A stretch of DNA of 64,000 nt from positions 1,736,001 to 1,800,000 of the forward strand of contig NZ_AP027080.1 of the NCBI RefSeq assembly GCF_030295405.1, given 5' to 3'. A model generated the notes under the pieces. It saw nothing but the letters and a program-made list of their open reading frames with translations. It searched no databases and had not been told where the DNA came from. A program made the translations under genes and the position numbers. Each line of letters starts with the position of its first letter. Positions within the stretch are counted from its first letter, which is position 1. Source of the stretch: Mesoterricola silvestris (GTDB lineage Bacteria; Acidobacteriota; Holophagae; Holophagales; Holophagaceae). Shown here piece by piece: positions 41,072 through 50,659 of the stretch.

Positions 41072-41968
41072 ATGGATCTCAAGACCACGCTCATCGACCT
41101 CATGCCCGCCCCGCTGGTGCGCACCTTCGCGTCCCCCTACATCGCGGGCAAGGGCGTGGCCGCCGGGGTGGCCAAGGCCGAGGAGCTCAAGGGCCTCCAC
41201 GGGGTGCATTCCACGCTGGATCTCCTGGGGGAGGAAGTGTTCCGGCGGGAGGACGTGGAAGCCACGGTCCAGGTGTACTTCCGCATGATCGAGGCGCTGG
41301 CCGGCCGCACCTTCTCCACCATCAGCCTCAAGCCCACCCAGCTGGGCATCAACGAGAGCGTGGCCTACTGCCAGGAGAACCTCAAGCGCATCGCCGCCGC
41401 CGCCGCCCCCCACGGCCTGCGCATCACCCTGGACATGGAGGACCGGCACTTCACGGACCGCACCCTGGAAATGTTCCGGGCCGTGCGGGACGAATTCGAC
41501 AACTTCGGAACGGTGCTCCAGAGCCGCCTCTTCCGCACCTCCGAGGATATCCGGACCCTGCACGCCAAGCCCTGCCGGGTGCGCATCTGCATCGGCATCT
41601 ACCGGGAGCCCGCCTCGGTGGCCCTCCAGGACAAGCCGGCCATGAAGGAGAAGCTCTTCGAGCACGTCCAGCTCCTCCTGGACAACGGCCACACCCCGGA
41701 GATCGCCACCCACGACGAGGCCCTGGTGCGGCGCTGCATGGAGTACCTGGACAAGCGGGGCGTGCCCCGGGACGCCTATGAATTCCAGATGCTGCTGGGC
41801 GTGCCCCGCACCGAGCTCCAGAAGGAGATCATCGGCCGGGGCCAGGTGGTGCGGCTGTACGTTCCCTTTGCCGAGGAATGGAAGTACGCCGTGCGCTACC
41901 TGAAGCGCCGCCTGGCCGCCAACCCCGCCATGGCGGTCATGGTGGCCAAGAACCTCTTCGGCCGCTAA
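41072..41968 (+). CDS. Proline dehydrogenase
   Basis: A 298-aa monofunctional PRODH with a TIM-barrel. Conserved segments include TISLKPTQLGI, TLDMEDRHFTDRTLEMF, RICIGIYREPASVALQDK, IATHDEAL, YEFQMLLGVP and RLYVPFAEEWKYAVRYLKRRL. It oxidises proline to pyrroline-5-carboxylate and passes electrons to quinone via FAD. The partner P5C dehydrogenase is not adjacent; the ALDH at 18.8 kb lacks the catalytic Cys and so is an unlikely partner. GGAGGG lies 8 bases before the ATG. Regulation by the divergent LysR is likely. Confidence 0.9.
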   Translation: MDLKTTLIDLMPAPLVRTFASPYIAGKGVAAGVAKAEELKGLHGVHSTLDLLGEEVFRREDVEATVQVYFRMIEALAGRTFSTISLKPTQLGINESVAYCQENLKRIAAAAAPHGLRITLDMEDRHFTDRTLEMFRAVRDEFDNFGTVLQSRLFRTSEDIRTLHAKPCRVRICIGIYREPASVALQDKPAMKEKLFEHVQLLLDNGHTPEIATHDEALVRRCMEYLDKRGVPRDAYEFQMLLGVPRTELQKEIIGRGQVVRLYVPFAEEWKYAVRYLKRRLAANPAMAVMVAKNLFGR

Positions 41969-42084
41969 GCAAGGTACCGACCCACTCAAGCTGTTGTTAC
42001 CGATGGCCATGGATCGCCACTCCATGGAAACCGCTGTCCGGCTCCTCAGCCGGGAACGGGCTGAGTTCTGCGGCTGATCCCCTG

Positions 42085-42219
42085 CATCCTGTTCATCCCT
42101 TCCATCCCTGTTCCAGCAGGGCCAGGGCCGGGGTGGGTCGGCGCATGCGGATCCACTGTGCGCCGCCCCATCTCATCCCCGGCCCTGCGGGAACAGGGAT
42201 GGAAGGGATGAACAGGATG
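42085..42219. repeat. Long-hairpin intergenic repeat, copy 3
   Basis: The best-preserved copy. The arms 42085-42123 and 42181-42219 are 39 bases each with one mismatch. The 57-base loop contains GGGTCGGCGCATGCG and an inner pairing with TGCGCCGCCCC. It fills the centre of the 394-base gap between proline dehydrogenase and the M13 peptidase; the rest of that gap shows no gene. Confidence 0.85.
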
Positions 42220-42362
42220 GAGGGGATGGACATGGGCATGGGGTAGGACAAGATGGGGGTATCGTGGAACGTCGGGCCAGGGGCGCCGATCCCCAGGTTC
42301 AGGTAAACCCCGGCTCGGTCCCCGGGGTCGAATCGGCAAACCTTCACGTTTCTGGAGATCCC

Positions 42363-44426
42363 ATGCAACGAAATGGCCTCATGGCCCACCTGGTGGCCGG
42401 CTCCCTGCTCCTGGCGGGGCCCCTCGGAGCCGCCGAACCTTCCAAGGCCGCCGCGGCGGACCACCGGCCGGTGTACGGCGCCTTCGGCTTCGACACCGCC
42501 GGCATGGACCGCACCGTGGCCCCCGGCGACGATTTCGGGCGGTTCGCCAGCGGGACCTACCTCCGGAACCTGGCCATCCCCGCCGACCGGGCGGATTCGG
42601 GGATGTTCGCCCTGCTGCGGGACCTCAGCCAGAAGCAGACCCGGGACATCGTGGAGGCCCAGGCCCGGGTGAAGGGCGCGCCGGGCTCCGAGGCCCAGAA
42701 GGTGGGGGATTTCTACGCGAGCTTCATGGACGAGGCGGCCATCGAAGCCAAGGGGCTCGCGCCCCTGAAGCCCACCCTGGACGCCATCCAGGCCATCGGG
42801 GACCGCGCCCAGCTGGCCGCGTACTTCGGGAAGGCCACCCGCCAGGGCATGCGCATGCCCCTGGGCCTGCGCATCGGCCAGGACATGAAGAACCCCGACA
42901 TCATGTCGGTGAGCGTGGGGCAGGGGGGCCTGGGGCTGCCGGACCGCGAGTACTACCTGGATGCCAAGAACCCCAAGTTCGAGGCCATCCGCGCCAAGTA
43001 CCTCGTCCACATCGCCACCATGCTGCGCCTGGCGGGCTTCGATAACCCGGACGCCCGGGCCAAGGGGATCCTCGACCTGGAGACGAAGATCGCCGCCACC
43101 CACTGGACCCGGGTCCAGCAGCGGCAGCGGGACAAGGTCTACAATCCTTCGCCTGCGGTGGACCTGGAGAAGGCCTACCCCGGCGTGGGCTGGGGCCCCC
43201 TCCTGGCGGCCGCGGGCGTCGGCGGCGAGAAGGTCATCATCGTATCCCACCCCAGCGCCGTGGCCGGCGAAGGCCTGCTCATGGCCCGCGAGCCCCTGGA
43301 CACCTGGAAGGACTACCTGGCCTTCCACGCGGTGAGCGGCGCCGCCTCCTGCCTGCCCAAGGCCTTCGTGGAGGCGTCCTTCGCCTTCCACGGCAAGGTC
43401 CTGGCGGGTCAGCTGGAGGACCAGCCCCGCTGGAAGCACGGCGTGGACCTGACCAGCCGGGTCCTGGGGGAGGCGGTGGGCAAGCTCTATGTGGCCAAGC
43501 ATTTCCCCCCCGAGGCCAAGCGGCAGATGGATGCCCTGGTGAAGAACATCATCCAGGCCATGGACGCGCGCCTGGCCAACCTCACCTGGATGGACCCCGC
43601 CACCAAGGCGGAGGCCCGGGCCAAGCTGGCCCGCTTCACCCCCAAGATCGGCTACCCCGCGAAGTGGCGGGACTACTCCGCCCTGGAGATCCGCCGGGGC
43701 GACGCCCTGGGCAACCTGCGCCGGGCGGCGGAATTCCAGTACCAGCGCCAGCTGGATAAGATCGGCAAGCCCATCGACCGCTCCGAATGGGGCATGACCC
43801 CCATGACGGTCAACGCCTACGCCAATCCGGCCTGGAACGAGATCGTGTTCCCCGCGGCCATCCTCCAGGCCCCCTTCTTCGATGCCAAGGCCGACCCCGC
43901 CGTGAACTACGGCGCCATCGGCGTGGTCATCGGCCACGAGATCAGCCACCACTTCGACGACCAGGGCCGCAAGTTCGACAAGGACGGCAAGCTCGCCGAC
44001 TGGTGGACCCCCGAGGACGTCAAGCGCTTCACCGCCCTCACGGACCAGGTGGTCAAGCAGTACGCCGCCTACGAGCCCCTGCCGGGCACCCACGTGAACG
44101 GCGAACTGACCCTGGGGGAGAACCTGGCCGACCTGGCCGGGCTCAACGTGGCCTTCGACGCCTACCACGCCTCCCTGGGGGGCAAGCCCGCCAAGGTGCT
44201 GGGCGGCTTCACCGGCGACCAGCGCTTCTTCCTGGGCTTCGCCCAGGTGTGGCGCAGCAAGTACCGGGACCAGGCCCTGCTCAACCAGGTGACCACCGAT
44301 CCCCACACTCCCGGCTTCCTGCGGCCCAACGTGGCGCGCAACCTGGACGCCTGGTACCGGGCCTTCGACGTGAAGGAGGGCCAGGCCCTCTTCCTGGCCC
44401 CCAAGGACCGCATCAAGGTCTGGTAG
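42363..44426 (+). CDS. M13 family metallopeptidase (PepO/neprilysin-like)
   Basis: A 687-aa secreted zinc endopeptidase with signal peptide (to about 23, GPLGAAEPS). The M13 N-terminal domain is followed by the catalytic domain, with HEISHH (HExxH, about 525), the downstream GENLADLAG (third zinc ligand Glu) and the C-terminal ARNLDAWYRAFDVKEG motif. The NAYANPAWNEIVFPAAIL substrate-binding segment is typical. It probably degrades peptides in the periplasm. The start at 42363 is chosen because the signal peptide begins there. A strong terminator follows. Confidence 0.93.
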   Translation: MQRNGLMAHLVAGSLLLAGPLGAAEPSKAAAADHRPVYGAFGFDTAGMDRTVAPGDDFGRFASGTYLRNLAIPADRADSGMFALLRDLSQKQTRDIVEAQARVKGAPGSEAQKVGDFYASFMDEAAIEAKGLAPLKPTLDAIQAIGDRAQLAAYFGKATRQGMRMPLGLRIGQDMKNPDIMSVSVGQGGLGLPDREYYLDAKNPKFEAIRAKYLVHIATMLRLAGFDNPDARAKGILDLETKIAATHWTRVQQRQRDKVYNPSPAVDLEKAYPGVGWGPLLAAAGVGGEKVIIVSHPSAVAGEGLLMAREPLDTWKDYLAFHAVSGAASCLPKAFVEASFAFHGKVLAGQLEDQPRWKHGVDLTSRVLGEAVGKLYVAKHFPPEAKRQMDALVKNIIQAMDARLANLTWMDPATKAEARAKLARFTPKIGYPAKWRDYSALEIRRGDALGNLRRAAEFQYQRQLDKIGKPIDRSEWGMTPMTVNAYANPAWNEIVFPAAILQAPFFDAKADPAVNYGAIGVVIGHEISHHFDDQGRKFDKDGKLADWWTPEDVKRFTALTDQVVKQYAAYEPLPGTHVNGELTLGENLADLAGLNVAFDAYHASLGGKPAKVLGGFTGDQRFFLGFAQVWRSKYRDQALLNQVTTDPHTPGFLRPNVARNLDAWYRAFDVKEGQALFLAPKDRIKVW

Positions 44427-44440
44427 GCCCTTTCGTTCCG

Positions 44441-44477
44441 CCGGCGGTCCCCGCAACCCGGGGCCGCCGGCCTTTTT
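44441..44477 (+). terminator. Rho-independent terminator after the M13 peptidase
   Basis: The GC-rich arms 44441-44452 and 44460-44470 pair over 11 bp with one bulged T, a 7-base loop and five T, starting 14 bases after the stop codon. Confidence 0.85.
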
Positions 44478-44519
44478 GTGCCTGGGGGGGGTGGGGAAAA
44501 GTCGTCATGAAAAAATACT

Positions 44520-44536
44520 ATGAGACTCAATCTCAT
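44520..44536. promoter_or_regulatory. Fur-box-like palindrome upstream of tonB
   Basis: ATGAGACTCAATCTCAT is a 6-5-6 palindrome of the ATGAGA/TCTCAT type found in Fur boxes. It is 17 bases before the tonB start, in an AT-rich patch. This predicts iron repression of tonB, the receptor and the PepSY protein. Confidence 0.55.
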
Positions 44537-44553
44537 TACGATAATCTTTACCC

Positions 44554-45291
44554 ATGGGTCGCCAATGTTCCAACATCCTCCCCCCTCCTCCGCCCCTCGG
44601 CGCACGGCCCAAGGGGCGGCCCCTGGGGGCCCTCGTCCTGTCCCTGCCCCTCTACGGCTTGATGGGGGGCGCCCTGGCGCTCCTGTCCGTGGGGGCGGGG
44701 GAAGCGGCCGTGCGGCCTACCGTCGCCGTGTCCCTGGAGGAGGGCCTGCCCATGGCCGCGCCGCCGCCCCCCTCTCCGGGCGGCGGCGCCCCGGCGGCCC
44801 GCAGGGAGGCCGCGCCCCTGATCCCGGCCGCGGAGGAGGTGCCGGTCGCCGCGCCCGCTAGCCTGCCCACGGTCCCGGCGGCGGCCGCCCCGGGACCCGG
44901 GGGGGGCGCCGGGCCCGCAGGCGGAGCCCCGGGTGCCGCCCCCGGGCTGCCGGGGGGTGTTGCCGGCGGGCAGGTGGGCGGTGTTCCCGGCGGCCAACCT
45001 GACGGCGTCCTCCCCCCGGTCTTCGACGCGGCCTACCTGCAGAACCCGGCCCCCGACTATCCGCCCCTCTCCCGCCGCCTGGGCGAGGAGGGCCGCCTGG
45101 TGCTCCGGGTGCGGGTGGGGGTGGACGGCCGGGCCGAGGAACTCGAGATCCGCACCAGCACCGGGCACCCCCGCCTGGATCAGGCGGGCCTCCAGACCGT
45201 GCGCCGCTGGCGCTTCGCGCCCGCCCGGCGTGGGGCCGAGCGTGTGACGGCCTGGGTGCTCATTCCCATCACCTTCAACCTGGACGCCTAG
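44554..45291 (+). CDS. tonB: Energy transducer TonB
   Basis: A 245-aa protein. A single N-terminal helix (about 24-46) anchors it in the inner membrane. A Pro/Gly/Ala-rich linker (about 70-155) spans the periplasm, and the C-terminal TonB domain (about 165-245) has YPPLSRRLGEEGRLVLRVRV and the typical RRWRFAPARR. It couples the proton motive force to outer-membrane receptors; ExbB and ExbD are not in the window. It is 50 bases upstream of the receptor gene and just downstream of the Fur-box-like site. Confidence 0.88.
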   Translation: MGRQCSNILPPPPPLGARPKGRPLGALVLSLPLYGLMGGALALLSVGAGEAAVRPTVAVSLEEGLPMAAPPPPSPGGGAPAARREAAPLIPAAEEVPVAAPASLPTVPAAAAPGPGGGAGPAGGAPGAAPGLPGGVAGGQVGGVPGGQPDGVLPPVFDAAYLQNPAPDYPPLSRRLGEEGRLVLRVRVGVDGRAEELEIRTSTGHPRLDQAGLQTVRRWRFAPARRGAERVTAWVLIPITFNLDA

Positions 45292-45341
45292 GCGTCCCCC
45301 ACCCCCCCCATCGGGGCGCCCCGGGCGCCCCCAGGAGTCCC

Positions 45342-47444
45342 ATGTCCGCCCGTACCCTGTCCCTCGCCTTCCTGGCGCTGCCCCTGCTGTCCCAGGCCCC
45401 CCCGCAGGAGGCCTCCCTCCCCGAAGTGAAGGTGCGCGGCCGCGCCGCCAAGGAGGACCCCAAGGCCCCCGTGGTGGGCTACGTGGCCACCCGCAGCGCC
45501 ACCGCCACGAAGCTGGACCTGCCCCTGGCGGAGACGCCCCAGGCCATCAGCGTCATCACCGCCGACCAGATCCGGGACCAGGGCGCCCGCACCCTGCAGG
45601 AGGTGCTGCGCTACGCGCCGGGGGTCAACGCGGACGTGTACGGCCTGGACAACCGCGGGGACTGGTTCCTGCTGCGGGGCGGGAGCCAGGGGTCGACCCT
45701 GCTGGACGGGCTGCGCAGGCCCCTCAGCGGATGGTACGGCATCGTGCGGGACGAGCCCTACGCCTTCGAGCGGGTGGAGGTGCTGCGGGGGCCCGCCTCG
45801 GTCATGGCGGGGCAGAACGGCCCCGGGGGCGTGGTGAACCTGGTCTCCAAGCGGCCCCAGGCCCAGGCCCAGAACGAAGTGGAAGTGCAGGGGGGGACCT
45901 TCGGCCACCGGCAGGTGGCCGCCGATGTGACGGGTCCGGCGGACGCCAAGGGCGAGTGGCTCTACCGCGTGGTGGCCCTGGGCCGGGACAGCCGCACCCA
46001 GGTGGATCACGCCGACGAGGAACGCCAACTGGTGGCGCCTTCCCTCACCTGGCGCCCGGGGACCGCGGGGTCGGTGACGGTGTTCGCGGAGTACCAGCGC
46101 GACCGGAGCAAAAATACGGAAGGCTTCTTCCCCCTGGTGGGCACCGTGACCCCCGGGCCCCACGGGTTCATCCCCACCAACACCTTCATCTCCGAACCGG
46201 ACTGGGACACCTACGGCGGCACGCGCATCCGCGGTGGCTTCGAGGCGGAGTACCGCCTGGGCGCGGCCTGGACCCTGCGCGCCGGGGCCCGTCACGACGA
46301 GGTGAACGGCAAGCTGCGGAGCATGTACGCCAACTACTGGGAGGGCTTCCTCCCCGACGGGCGCAGCCTGGACCGCACCTGGTACGCCACCGACAACCAC
46401 TCCAGCGTCACCAACGCCCAGGTCCTGGTGGAAGGCCGGCTCGCCTGGGGCAACATCCGGCACACGGTGATGGCGGGGGTGGACGGCCTGTGGATGAGGG
46501 ACAGCCAGGCCTACCTCAGCGGGGCCGCCACGCCGCTGGATGTGTACGCGCCAGCCTACGGCGCCTTCCCCCGCCCGGTCCTGGCCTTCGGCCCGGCCAC
46601 GGTGACCCGCACCCGGGAAACGGGCCTGGTGGCCCAGGACCAGATGAAGATCGACGGCCGCTTCGTGGTGATGGCCGGGCTGCGCCTGGACCGGAGCCGC
46701 GGCGGGGTGGAGGGGGCCCCGGACAAGGCGGATTCGGCGTCCACCCGGAACCTGGGGCTGCTGTACCTGGCCGAGGGCGGATGGTCCCCCTACGCCAGCT
46801 ACGCCGAATCCTTCGAACCGGTGGCCGGCGCGGACGTGCATGGGGTGGCCTTCCGGCCCAAGCGGGGCCGGCAGGTGGAGGCGGGCCTGAAGTGGGCCCC
46901 AGCGGGGCCCTTCACGGCGAGCGCCGCGGCGTACCGGCTCGTGGAGACCAACCGCCTCACCACGGATCCCTCCGATCCCGGCAACCAGGTGCAGAAGGGG
47001 GAGGTGACGGTGCGCGGGGCGGAACTGGAGGCCAACGCCAACCTTCCCGCCTGGGACCTGGTGGCCAAGTACACCCTGGCCCTGGCGGAGTTCACCGCCA
47101 GCAGCGACCCCGCGGACCCCTCCCTGGGCAAGCGGGTCCCCAACGTGCCGGAGCACGCGGCCTCCCTGTGGGCAGTGCGCAAGTTCCGGGGCGGGCTCCA
47201 GGGCTTCCGGGCGGGCCTGGGGGTGCGGTACGTGGGCGTCACCTGGGACGGCACGGACACCCAGAAGACCCCGGCCAACACCCTCTGGGACGGCCTGGCC
47301 TCGTACGAGCGCGGCCCCTGGCGCTTCGCGCTCAACGCCACGAACCTCTTCGACCGCACCTACGTGGTGGCCCTGCTGAACCGGGGCGACGCCTGGTTCG
47401 GCACCCGGCGCAAGGTGGTGCTCTCCGCCGGCTACCGCTGGTAG
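45342..47444 (+). CDS. TonB-dependent siderophore receptor
   Basis: A 700-aa outer-membrane barrel with signal peptide (about 1-18). A plug domain follows with the TonB-box-like region LPEVKVRG, LAETPQAISVITADQI and the PGVNADVYGLDNRGDWFLLRGG block typical of FhuA/FoxA-type ferric-siderophore receptors. The barrel is rich in alternating strands and ends with the C-terminal aromatic SAGYRW for BAM recognition. The ligand is unknown. A PepSY protein follows immediately, a frequent companion of siderophore receptors. Confidence 0.93.
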   Translation: MSARTLSLAFLALPLLSQAPPQEASLPEVKVRGRAAKEDPKAPVVGYVATRSATATKLDLPLAETPQAISVITADQIRDQGARTLQEVLRYAPGVNADVYGLDNRGDWFLLRGGSQGSTLLDGLRRPLSGWYGIVRDEPYAFERVEVLRGPASVMAGQNGPGGVVNLVSKRPQAQAQNEVEVQGGTFGHRQVAADVTGPADAKGEWLYRVVALGRDSRTQVDHADEERQLVAPSLTWRPGTAGSVTVFAEYQRDRSKNTEGFFPLVGTVTPGPHGFIPTNTFISEPDWDTYGGTRIRGGFEAEYRLGAAWTLRAGARHDEVNGKLRSMYANYWEGFLPDGRSLDRTWYATDNHSSVTNAQVLVEGRLAWGNIRHTVMAGVDGLWMRDSQAYLSGAATPLDVYAPAYGAFPRPVLAFGPATVTRTRETGLVAQDQMKIDGRFVVMAGLRLDRSRGGVEGAPDKADSASTRNLGLLYLAEGGWSPYASYAESFEPVAGADVHGVAFRPKRGRQVEAGLKWAPAGPFTASAAAYRLVETNRLTTDPSDPGNQVQKGEVTVRGAELEANANLPAWDLVAKYTLALAEFTASSDPADPSLGKRVPNVPEHAASLWAVRKFRGGLQGFRAGLGVRYVGVTWDGTDTQKTPANTLWDGLASYERGPWRFALNATNLFDRTYVVALLNRGDAWFGTRRKVVLSAGYRW

Positions 47445-47453
47445 GGGGCCGGG

Positions 47454-48629
47454 GTGCGCGGCTTCCTGAAGCGGTTCCACCGCCTGGCCGGGCTGGCCAC
47501 GGCGCTCTTCCTCGTCCTGGCCGGGCTCACGGGGGCCGTCATCGCCTGGGACCACGAACTGGACGCGGCCCTCAACCCCCGGTTCTTCCGGGCCCCGGGG
47601 GGCGCGGCGCTGCCCGCCCTGGAGCTGGCGGACCGCCTGGAGCGGGGGGATCCGCGCCTGCGCGTCACCTACGCGCCCCTGGCGGTGCCGCCGGGACACA
47701 CCTGGCTGGCGCGGGTGGAGCCCCGCCTCGACCCCGCCACGGGCCGGCCGTACGCCCTGGGCTTCGACCAGGTGGCCGTGGACCCCGCCACGGGCGCCAT
47801 CCAGGCCCGCCGGCTCTGGGGGCGGCTTTCCCTGGCCCGGGAGGACCTGCTGCCCTGCCTCTACAAGCTCCACTACAGCCTCCACCTGCCGGGCACCTGG
47901 GGCGTGCTGCTCATGGGCTGCGTGGGGCTGCTGTGGACCTTCGATTGTTTCGCGGCCCTGGCCGCGTCCTTCCCGAGCCTTCCGGCCTGGCGGCGCTCCT
48001 TCAGGTTCCGCTTCGGGCTGGGGTGGGTGCGCGCGGTTTTCGACCTGCACCGCTCCGGGGGGGTGTGGGCCTGGGGGGCGCTGCTGGTGCTGGCGGCCAC
48101 CTCCGTGTCCATGAACCTGGGGGACCCGGTGGTGAGGCCCCTGGTGGGGCGGCTTTCCACCCTGGCGCCCTCGCCCTTCGACCCCCGGGAGGCCGGCGGG
48201 CCCGCCGTGGACCGGAGGGGCATCCTCGACGCCGCCCGGGCCGAGGCGGCGCGCCGGGGCTGGACCCGGCCCCCGGGGGGGCTGTTCCTGGCCTCGGGCG
48301 TCTACGGGGTGGGTTTCTTCGAACCGGGCCGGGACCACGGGGACGGGGGCCTGGGCAATGCCTGGCTCTACTTCAGGGCCCGGGACGGGGCCCCCGCCGG
48401 GGCCCAGGTGCCGGGGGAGGGCAGCGCGGGCGACGTGTTCCTCCAGGCCCAGTTCCCCCTGCATTCCGGCCGGATCCTGGGGCTGCCGGGGCGGGTCCTG
48501 GTGTCGGCCCTGGGGCTGGCGGTGGCGGCGCTTTCCGCCACGGGCGTGGCGCTGTGGGCCCGGCGGCGCTACTTGGCGTGGTGCTCGAAGACGCCGTTCC
48601 AGTCGTCCCCGGGCGGCGCGCCGAGGTAG
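47454..48629 (+). CDS. PepSY-associated membrane protein (PiuB-like)
   Basis: A 391-aa protein of the PepSY_TM family with about four transmembrane helices: one at 13-35, two mid-protein (about 140-160 and 195-215), and one near 350-375. The periplasmic parts contain PepSY-like segments. Such proteins are associated with siderophore receptors and may act in siderophore or iron reduction. The start is a GTG at 47454, 9 bases after the receptor stop. Its last 61 bases overlap the 3' end of the opposing cyclase gene. Confidence 0.85.
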   Translation: MRGFLKRFHRLAGLATALFLVLAGLTGAVIAWDHELDAALNPRFFRAPGGAALPALELADRLERGDPRLRVTYAPLAVPPGHTWLARVEPRLDPATGRPYALGFDQVAVDPATGAIQARRLWGRLSLAREDLLPCLYKLHYSLHLPGTWGVLLMGCVGLLWTFDCFAALAASFPSLPAWRRSFRFRFGLGWVRAVFDLHRSGGVWAWGALLVLAATSVSMNLGDPVVRPLVGRLSTLAPSPFDPREAGGPAVDRRGILDAARAEAARRGWTRPPGGLFLASGVYGVGFFEPGRDHGDGGLGNAWLYFRARDGAPAGAQVPGEGSAGDVFLQAQFPLHSGRILGLPGRVLVSALGLAVAALSATGVALWARRRYLAWCSKTPFQSSPGGAPR

Positions 48630-50659
48630 TGCCGGCAGCGCTCCGCCAGCACCTGGGCGGGGCCGTCCCCGGCCCGGGCGGGCTCCTCCAGGAGGGCCAG
48701 GGCGCCGGTCAAGTCCCGGGCCTGGTAGCGGTCGAAGGCCTCGGCGAAGCGCTCGGCCCCGGCGATCTGGTCCGGGGTGGCCTCGGCCCGCAGGGCCACC
48801 AGTTCGAGGATGAGGCCGGAGTTCCGCTTGCCCTTCACGCTGACCCGGTCCAGGGGGCGGGTGAGGATGGCGTCCCCGGCGGCGGCGGCGGTGGCCCCGC
48901 TGATCAGGATGCGGGTGCCGTAGACCTTGTTCAGACCTTCCAGGCGGCTGGCGAGGTTCACGTTGTCGCCGATGGCGGTGTAGTTCATGCGCGCGTCGTA
49001 GCCGATGTTGCCCACGATGGCCTCGCCGGTGTGGAGGCCGATGCGGGTGTGGAAGGCCACGCCCTTCCAGGCCGCGTTCAGCTCGGCGATGCGCGCCTGG
49101 GCCCGCAGGGCGCTGGTGCAGGCCCGGAGGGCGTGGTCGGGCAGGGGCTTCGGGGCGTTCCAGAAGCCCATGACGGAATCGCCGATGAACTTGTCCACGG
49201 TGCCGCCGTGCTCGATGAGGACGCGGCTGACGGCCTCGAAGTAGGCGCCCAGCTTCGCCACCAGCTCCTCGGGCTCCACCCGTTCCGAGATGCTGGTGAA
49301 GTCCTGGATATCCGAGAAGAAGAACGTGAGCTCGCGCTTCTCGCCCTCGATGACGGCCTCCCGGCCCAGGCGGATGAGGTCCAGCACCACGTCCGAGGGG
49401 ACGTACTTCTTGAAGCTGCGCAGGCCGTTGCGCATGTTGGCGATGGCCCGGTCGATCTGCACCACCTCCAGGATGGAGGTGGGGATCCGGGGCGGGTCGC
49501 CCAGGTCCAGGAGCCGGATGCGGTCCACGGCGCCCACCAGGTCCCCCAGGGGCCTGGCGATGGCCCGGGAGATGGCGTAGGCCAGGACGAGGCTCAGCGC
49601 CACGAAGGCCAGGGTGATCCCCGCCGTGATGCGGAGGCTGTGCTTGATGGTGCCCAGGATCTCCTCCTCGGGCACCACCACCCCGACGGTGAAGTGGTGG
49701 CCCGGCTCGGGCCGGAAGGAGGCCAGCATCCGGCGCCCGGAGGGGTCCCGGAAGGCCAGGAAGTCCCACCCCTTCATCTGGGGCGCCGCCCTGCGGGCCA
49801 GGACCGCCTCGCGGATGCCCGCGTCGGCCAGGTCGCCGATCTCCCTGAGGCTGTACTCCATGCGGTCCCCCCGGGGGACCGACTTGATGATGCGGCCCAG
49901 GTCGTGCCCGGGGCCCAGGGGCATGGCCACCACGTGGCCGGCGTCGTCGACGATGAAGGCCCGGCCGGTGCGGCCCACCCGCAGGCCCTCCAGGAAGGTC
50001 GATAGGCCGGCGACGTTGAGGTCGATGGCGGTGACGCAGAGGAGGCGGCCTTTGGCGTCGTACACGGGATTCACGTTGGAGTAGTTGAGGCCCGCCCGGG
50101 AGCCGTAGACCTCCGTCCAGGTGTTTCTGCCGGCGGCCAGGGCGGCCTTGTACCAGGGCCGCTCCCGGGGGTCGTAGCCGGTTTCGAGGTCGGCGCGGGT
50201 GTCGGGGAACTCCTTGGCGTAGGCGTGGTTGGCATGGTGCCAGGTGCTGAGGACGTCCCGGGCGGAGCGGTGCACCAGGCGCCGGGAGAGGGTCCCGTCG
50301 TCCATGGTGCGGGCCTGGTACTTGTTCCCCGAAGGCAGGCCCACGTCGATGACGGTGAGGGAGGGGTTCGCGGCCAGGGCGTCGGCGAGGAAATCCGTGA
50401 AGGCCTCCTCCCGGGCCGGGTCCAGGTTGCCGGAGCGGATGAGGGAGGCCAGCAGGAGGTTCAGGCGCTCGGCCCCGGCCAGGCGCGATTCCAGCTTGTC
50501 GCTCACGGAGCGGGTCATGCGCCCCATGGCCTGGCGGGTGGTGAGGTACAGGGCCTCCCGGGTGCCGAAATAGAGGGCCGTGGCCACGGAGGCGGCCGAC
50601 AGGAGGATCAGGCCGGACACCAGCGTGGAGATGGCGACCTTGAGGGAGTAGCGCCTCAT
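48569..50659 (-). CDS. Membrane adenylate/guanylate cyclase with Cache and HAMP domains
   Basis: A 696-aa protein. TM1 is at about 8-28, followed by a periplasmic dCache-like sensor (about 35-285, with RPWYKAALAAGRNTWTEVY) and TM2 near 290-310. A HAMP (about 310-360) and a class III cyclase domain (about 385-570) follow. The domain has metal-binding FFFSDIQDFT and DKFIGDSVMGFWN, then MNYTAIGDNVNLASRLEG with the conserved Asn/Arg. It should make cAMP in response to an extracytoplasmic ligand. The ATG at 50659 overlaps the stop of the DinB-like gene by 4 bases. Converging overlap with the PepSY gene. Confidence 0.92.
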   Translation of the reverse strand: MRRYSLKVAISTLVSGLILLSAASVATALYFGTREALYLTTRQAMGRMTRSVSDKLESRLAGAERLNLLLASLIRSGNLDPAREEAFTDFLADALAANPSLTVIDVGLPSGNKYQARTMDDGTLSRRLVHRSARDVLSTWHHANHAYAKEFPDTRADLETGYDPRERPWYKAALAAGRNTWTEVYGSRAGLNYSNVNPVYDAKGRLLCVTAIDLNVAGLSTFLEGLRVGRTGRAFIVDDAGHVVAMPLGPGHDLGRIIKSVPRGDRMEYSLREIGDLADAGIREAVLARRAAPQMKGWDFLAFRDPSGRRMLASFRPEPGHHFTVGVVVPEEEILGTIKHSLRITAGITLAFVALSLVLAYAISRAIARPLGDLVGAVDRIRLLDLGDPPRIPTSILEVVQIDRAIANMRNGLRSFKKYVPSDVVLDLIRLGREAVIEGEKRELTFFFSDIQDFTSISERVEPEELVAKLGAYFEAVSRVLIEHGGTVDKFIGDSVMGFWNAPKPLPDHALRACTSALRAQARIAELNAAWKGVAFHTRIGLHTGEAIVGNIGYDARMNYTAIGDNVNLASRLEGLNKVYGTRILISGATAAAAGDAILTRPLDRVSVKGKRNSGLILELVALRAEATPDQIAGAERFAEAFDRYQARDLTGALALLEEPARAGDGPAQVLAERCRHYLGAPPGDDWNGVFEHHAK

